DNA of 64,000 bases. Origin: Bin55 sp009840545 (lineage in GTDB: Bacteria; Pseudomonadota; Gammaproteobacteria; Pseudomonadales; Azotimanducaceae). The position numbers and the translations under genes were made by a program. How positions within the stretch are numbered: position 1 is the first letter of the stretch; each line of letters starts with the position of its first letter. The notes beneath the pieces are model-generated. The model searched no databases. It saw nothing but the letters and a program-made list of their open reading frames with translations, and had not been told where the DNA came from. The stretch lies in assembly GCA_965208815.1 (NCBI GenBank), contig OZ242357.1:1488001-1552000 (forward strand), given 5' to 3'. Below are positions 62,179 through 64,000 of the stretch, piece after piece.

Positions 62179-64000
62179 CTATTCCTCAAGCCACTCATCA
62201 GGGACGGCGAGTTGATCTAGGTCGATGAGTCCTTCCTCTGCCCTCCACTTCAACTCTAGTGCCCAAATGTTTCCTTTAAGTGGATGTTCACTGAGAATAT
62301 TTTGTGCCGATAGAAACTGTTCCTCCGTCAATGCCGGTGTTGCGTCTTGAAAGTCGATGAGCTTTTTGGCCGCAATCGAGCGGAACATTGGAGAAGAAAT
62401 AGACGGTAGAGTATCGAAGAGCTGTTGTGGATTGCGAGTTGCCCACAGACTAAATATCCCGTCGAAGTACGAAACCGGTCCAACAAATGGAGCGTCTATT
62501 GCTGGAGCTTGGGCACCTAATTCAATTGCTTTGAACGGATCACCCGCTCGTACGAGCTTCTTACCCAAGTCATTGATAGCGAAGTATCTTGCCTGTTCGT
62601 GTACTTGTGGAAGCAATGCGATCGCGTCGTCAATCTTTCCCATTTGGGTAAGTTCCCAGATCACATCGTATTCGGCGGCATTATCCGCGTTAACGAGAGT
62701 GCTCCAGGTTGTATTGCGGGAGATATCGAGGGCTTTCTCAAAGTCCACTCGGACCAGATTTCTAAATATAGTTTGACGGAGCGAGTCCAGGAGTTCTTGG
62801 TCTTTTCCCGAATAGGCAATCGCCCACTCAAGCGCAGCTTCTGGATTCGTATAGGACCACTGTTGTGCAATGGTCCTTGCAAAATGCGTATCACTTCTAA
62901 CAAATCCCTTGGTCGCCTCCATGTACTCAATAGCTTCCTCAGGAGCTTCGTAGGCAAGACGAGTGAGCGCCAGCTCCATAGCGCCTACCCGAGCGGATTG
63001 AGGAATCATTTCAATCTTGTCGAGCATTGCTCGAGGATTAGTTTGTGCCCAAGTATTGGCTGCGGTTTTCTCTAATTGCACATGGACGGGATCACCAGAC
63101 CACGCAGCAATCTCGCCTATTGCCAGTTCGGGATCGATGCGGGCAGCGACCATCGCGAGAGCACAGGGAAGCTCTCCGCGCTCGAGAAGAGGAACGTTGA
63201 GCAACCAAGCAAACGCGTCCTTGATGTCATTGCCTACCGCTCCCGTGATCACTGTGCTCAAGGCAGATCGATCGTCTTTCGTGGGAAATAGTCTGGCAGC
63301 TTGCAAGAGTACGTCGAAACCTTCCCGTTCTTCCCAAGCAGACGCAACAAGCTTTAACAAATCTAGCTGTTCCGCATTGTCGATACTGTCACTTAGTAAG
63401 GCCTCCCATGCCAAGGCAGGATCTTCAAGAAGTTCAAGGGTTTGGCTAGCGCTGATGCTGTACACCCCTACCTCTTTCAGTTCCAATTCACTAGCAATGT
63501 CGAGAATGTCGTTCGTTGCTAGATCGCTACGTGTCGAGAGAATTGCCTCAAGAGCGGTTTTTCTATCGTTGCCACTAGTTGACTTTGCTCCTTCGATAGC
63601 TTCATCTAGGTCTCTCTGTGACCACTCTCGAAATAGGCTCGTAAGAATGAGAGCCCGACGAACTCTCGGTTGGTCGAAAATCCATCGGAGGGAAAGATCT
63701 GGGTCTAGTGTTGCAAGTTTGCGAGTCGTCGCGGTCTGGATTTCGGTGCGATAGGCGTTGCGTTCAACGTTCTCCGAATTACGCAACAACTCGATGAGGT
63801 CAGTTTTGTCGGCCTCAGCAAGCCATTTAAAGAGAAACGAGGTTCGGCTATATCTGCTCCTGATCTTGACCAGTCTGGCTAACGCCTCGCTCGGAGTCAA
63901 TGACTCAGGGGTCGCTTCCTTGTCTCGTTCAAGTGCTTGGGAATTCTCAGCGTTTCCTTGCTTGAATTGATCAAAGTCATCAGTATTTACAAAGAAGAGA
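62179..64000 (-). CDS. Helical-repeat protein, family not recognised (member 3), 5'-truncated
   Basis: The third paralog, open from the right window edge to the stop at 62179, about 607 residues, so its N-terminus (presumably a signal peptide) is outside. A TTG at 63900 is not the start, because the frame stays open beyond it to the edge. It shares the FREWSQRDLDEAIEGAKS ... RSDL block, the LLKLVASAWEEREGFDVLLQAA block (compare TLVQVAEAAVERDGFDALFHLH in member 2) and the C-terminal LTEEQFLSAQNIL block. It is directly upstream of member 2, in the same operon. Confidence 0.72.
   Translation of the reverse strand, partial: LFFVNTDDFDQFKQGNAENSQALERDKEATPESLTPSEALARLVKIRSRYSRTSFLFKWLAEADKTDLIELLRNSENVERNAYRTEIQTATTRKLATLDPDLSLRWIFDQPRVRRALILTSLFREWSQRDLDEAIEGAKSTSGNDRKTALEAILSTRSDLATNDILDIASELELKEVGVYSISASQTLELLEDPALAWEALLSDSIDNAEQLDLLKLVASAWEEREGFDVLLQAARLFPTKDDRSALSTVITGAVGNDIKDAFAWLLNVPLLERGELPCALAMVAARIDPELAIGEIAAWSGDPVHVQLEKTAANTWAQTNPRAMLDKIEMIPQSARVGAMELALTRLAYEAPEEAIEYMEATKGFVRSDTHFARTIAQQWSYTNPEAALEWAIAYSGKDQELLDSLRQTIFRNLVRVDFEKALDISRNTTWSTLVNADNAAEYDVIWELTQMGKIDDAIALLPQVHEQARYFAINDLGKKLVRAGDPFKAIELGAQAPAIDAPFVGPVSYFDGIFSLWATRNPQQLFDTLPSISSPMFRSIAAKKLIDFQDATPALTEEQFLSAQNILSEHPLKGNIWALELKWRAEEGLIDLDQLAVPDEWLEE

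Overview
The window looks like a chromosomal segment of a Gram-negative, aerobic, heterotrophic bacterium with a roughly half-GC genome. The lipobox lipoproteins, HtrA/DegP-type protease, M48 lipoprotein protease, ModABC, rubredoxin, Pcm and a leucine/isovalerate-type carboxylase cluster fit a proteobacterium. The abundance of phytanoyl-CoA-type dioxygenases (four), CaiB/BaiF CoA-transferases, a sulfatase, an F420/LLM-type oxidoreductase and crotonases resembles marine or host-associated heterotrophs. That placement is inference from gene content; there is no rRNA or other taxonomic marker here, and no tRNA or CRISPR array was seen.

Layout. 1-3022: two ABC exporter half-transporters in tandem (one runs off the left edge), then an inositol-monophosphatase-family gene. 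4047-7511: a giant ABC-2 permease fused to an M1-peptidase-like region that lacks the zinc motif. 7908-12443: an aldolase converging on a tightly coupled sulfatase / PhyH dioxygenase / Gfo-Idh oxidoreductase operon. 12475-13614: M48 lipoprotein protease. 13677-15376: IS1380-like element, copy A. 15447-19968: two tandem paralogous TlpA-type lipoproteins with near-identical leaders, -10 boxes and terminators. 20352-25957: leucine-degradation-like cluster (methylglutaconyl-CoA hydratase, biotin-dependent carboxylase alpha and beta, HMG-CoA-lyase-like). 26123-31337: SnoaL-like, GloB, exported Pcm, LLM oxidoreductase, acyl-CoA thioesterase II, nitronate-monooxygenase-like. 31454-35748: putative metallopeptidase, PhyH, NYN-domain protein, aldo/keto reductase. 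36046-39664: paired CaiB/BaiF CoA-transferases plus M19 dipeptidase lipoprotein. 39673-42194: SGNH hydrolase and HtrA. 42356-47666: one long minus-strand run of epimerase, modA, modB, modC, PhyH and an FAD monooxygenase. 48069-50824: rubredoxin, ankyrin protein, crotonase. 50898-54053: IS copy B, interrupted by an IS256-family element. 54373-64000: three members of an unrecognised exported helical-repeat family, separated by a FitAB-type toxin-antitoxin pair, a fourth PhyH protein and IS copy C.

The strongest structural signal is in the IS flanks. Copy C has a clean 9-bp target duplication. Copies A and B, which are in opposite orientation, have none of their own, but the flanks match across the two copies in reverse complement (9 bp for one pair, 8 bp for the other). 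The 35.5 kb between them (15377-50897) has therefore been inverted, either by recombination between the copies or by replicative intramolecular transposition (or the assembly joined the repeats in the wrong orientation). The most likely undescribed biology is the three-gene exported helical-repeat family at the right end.
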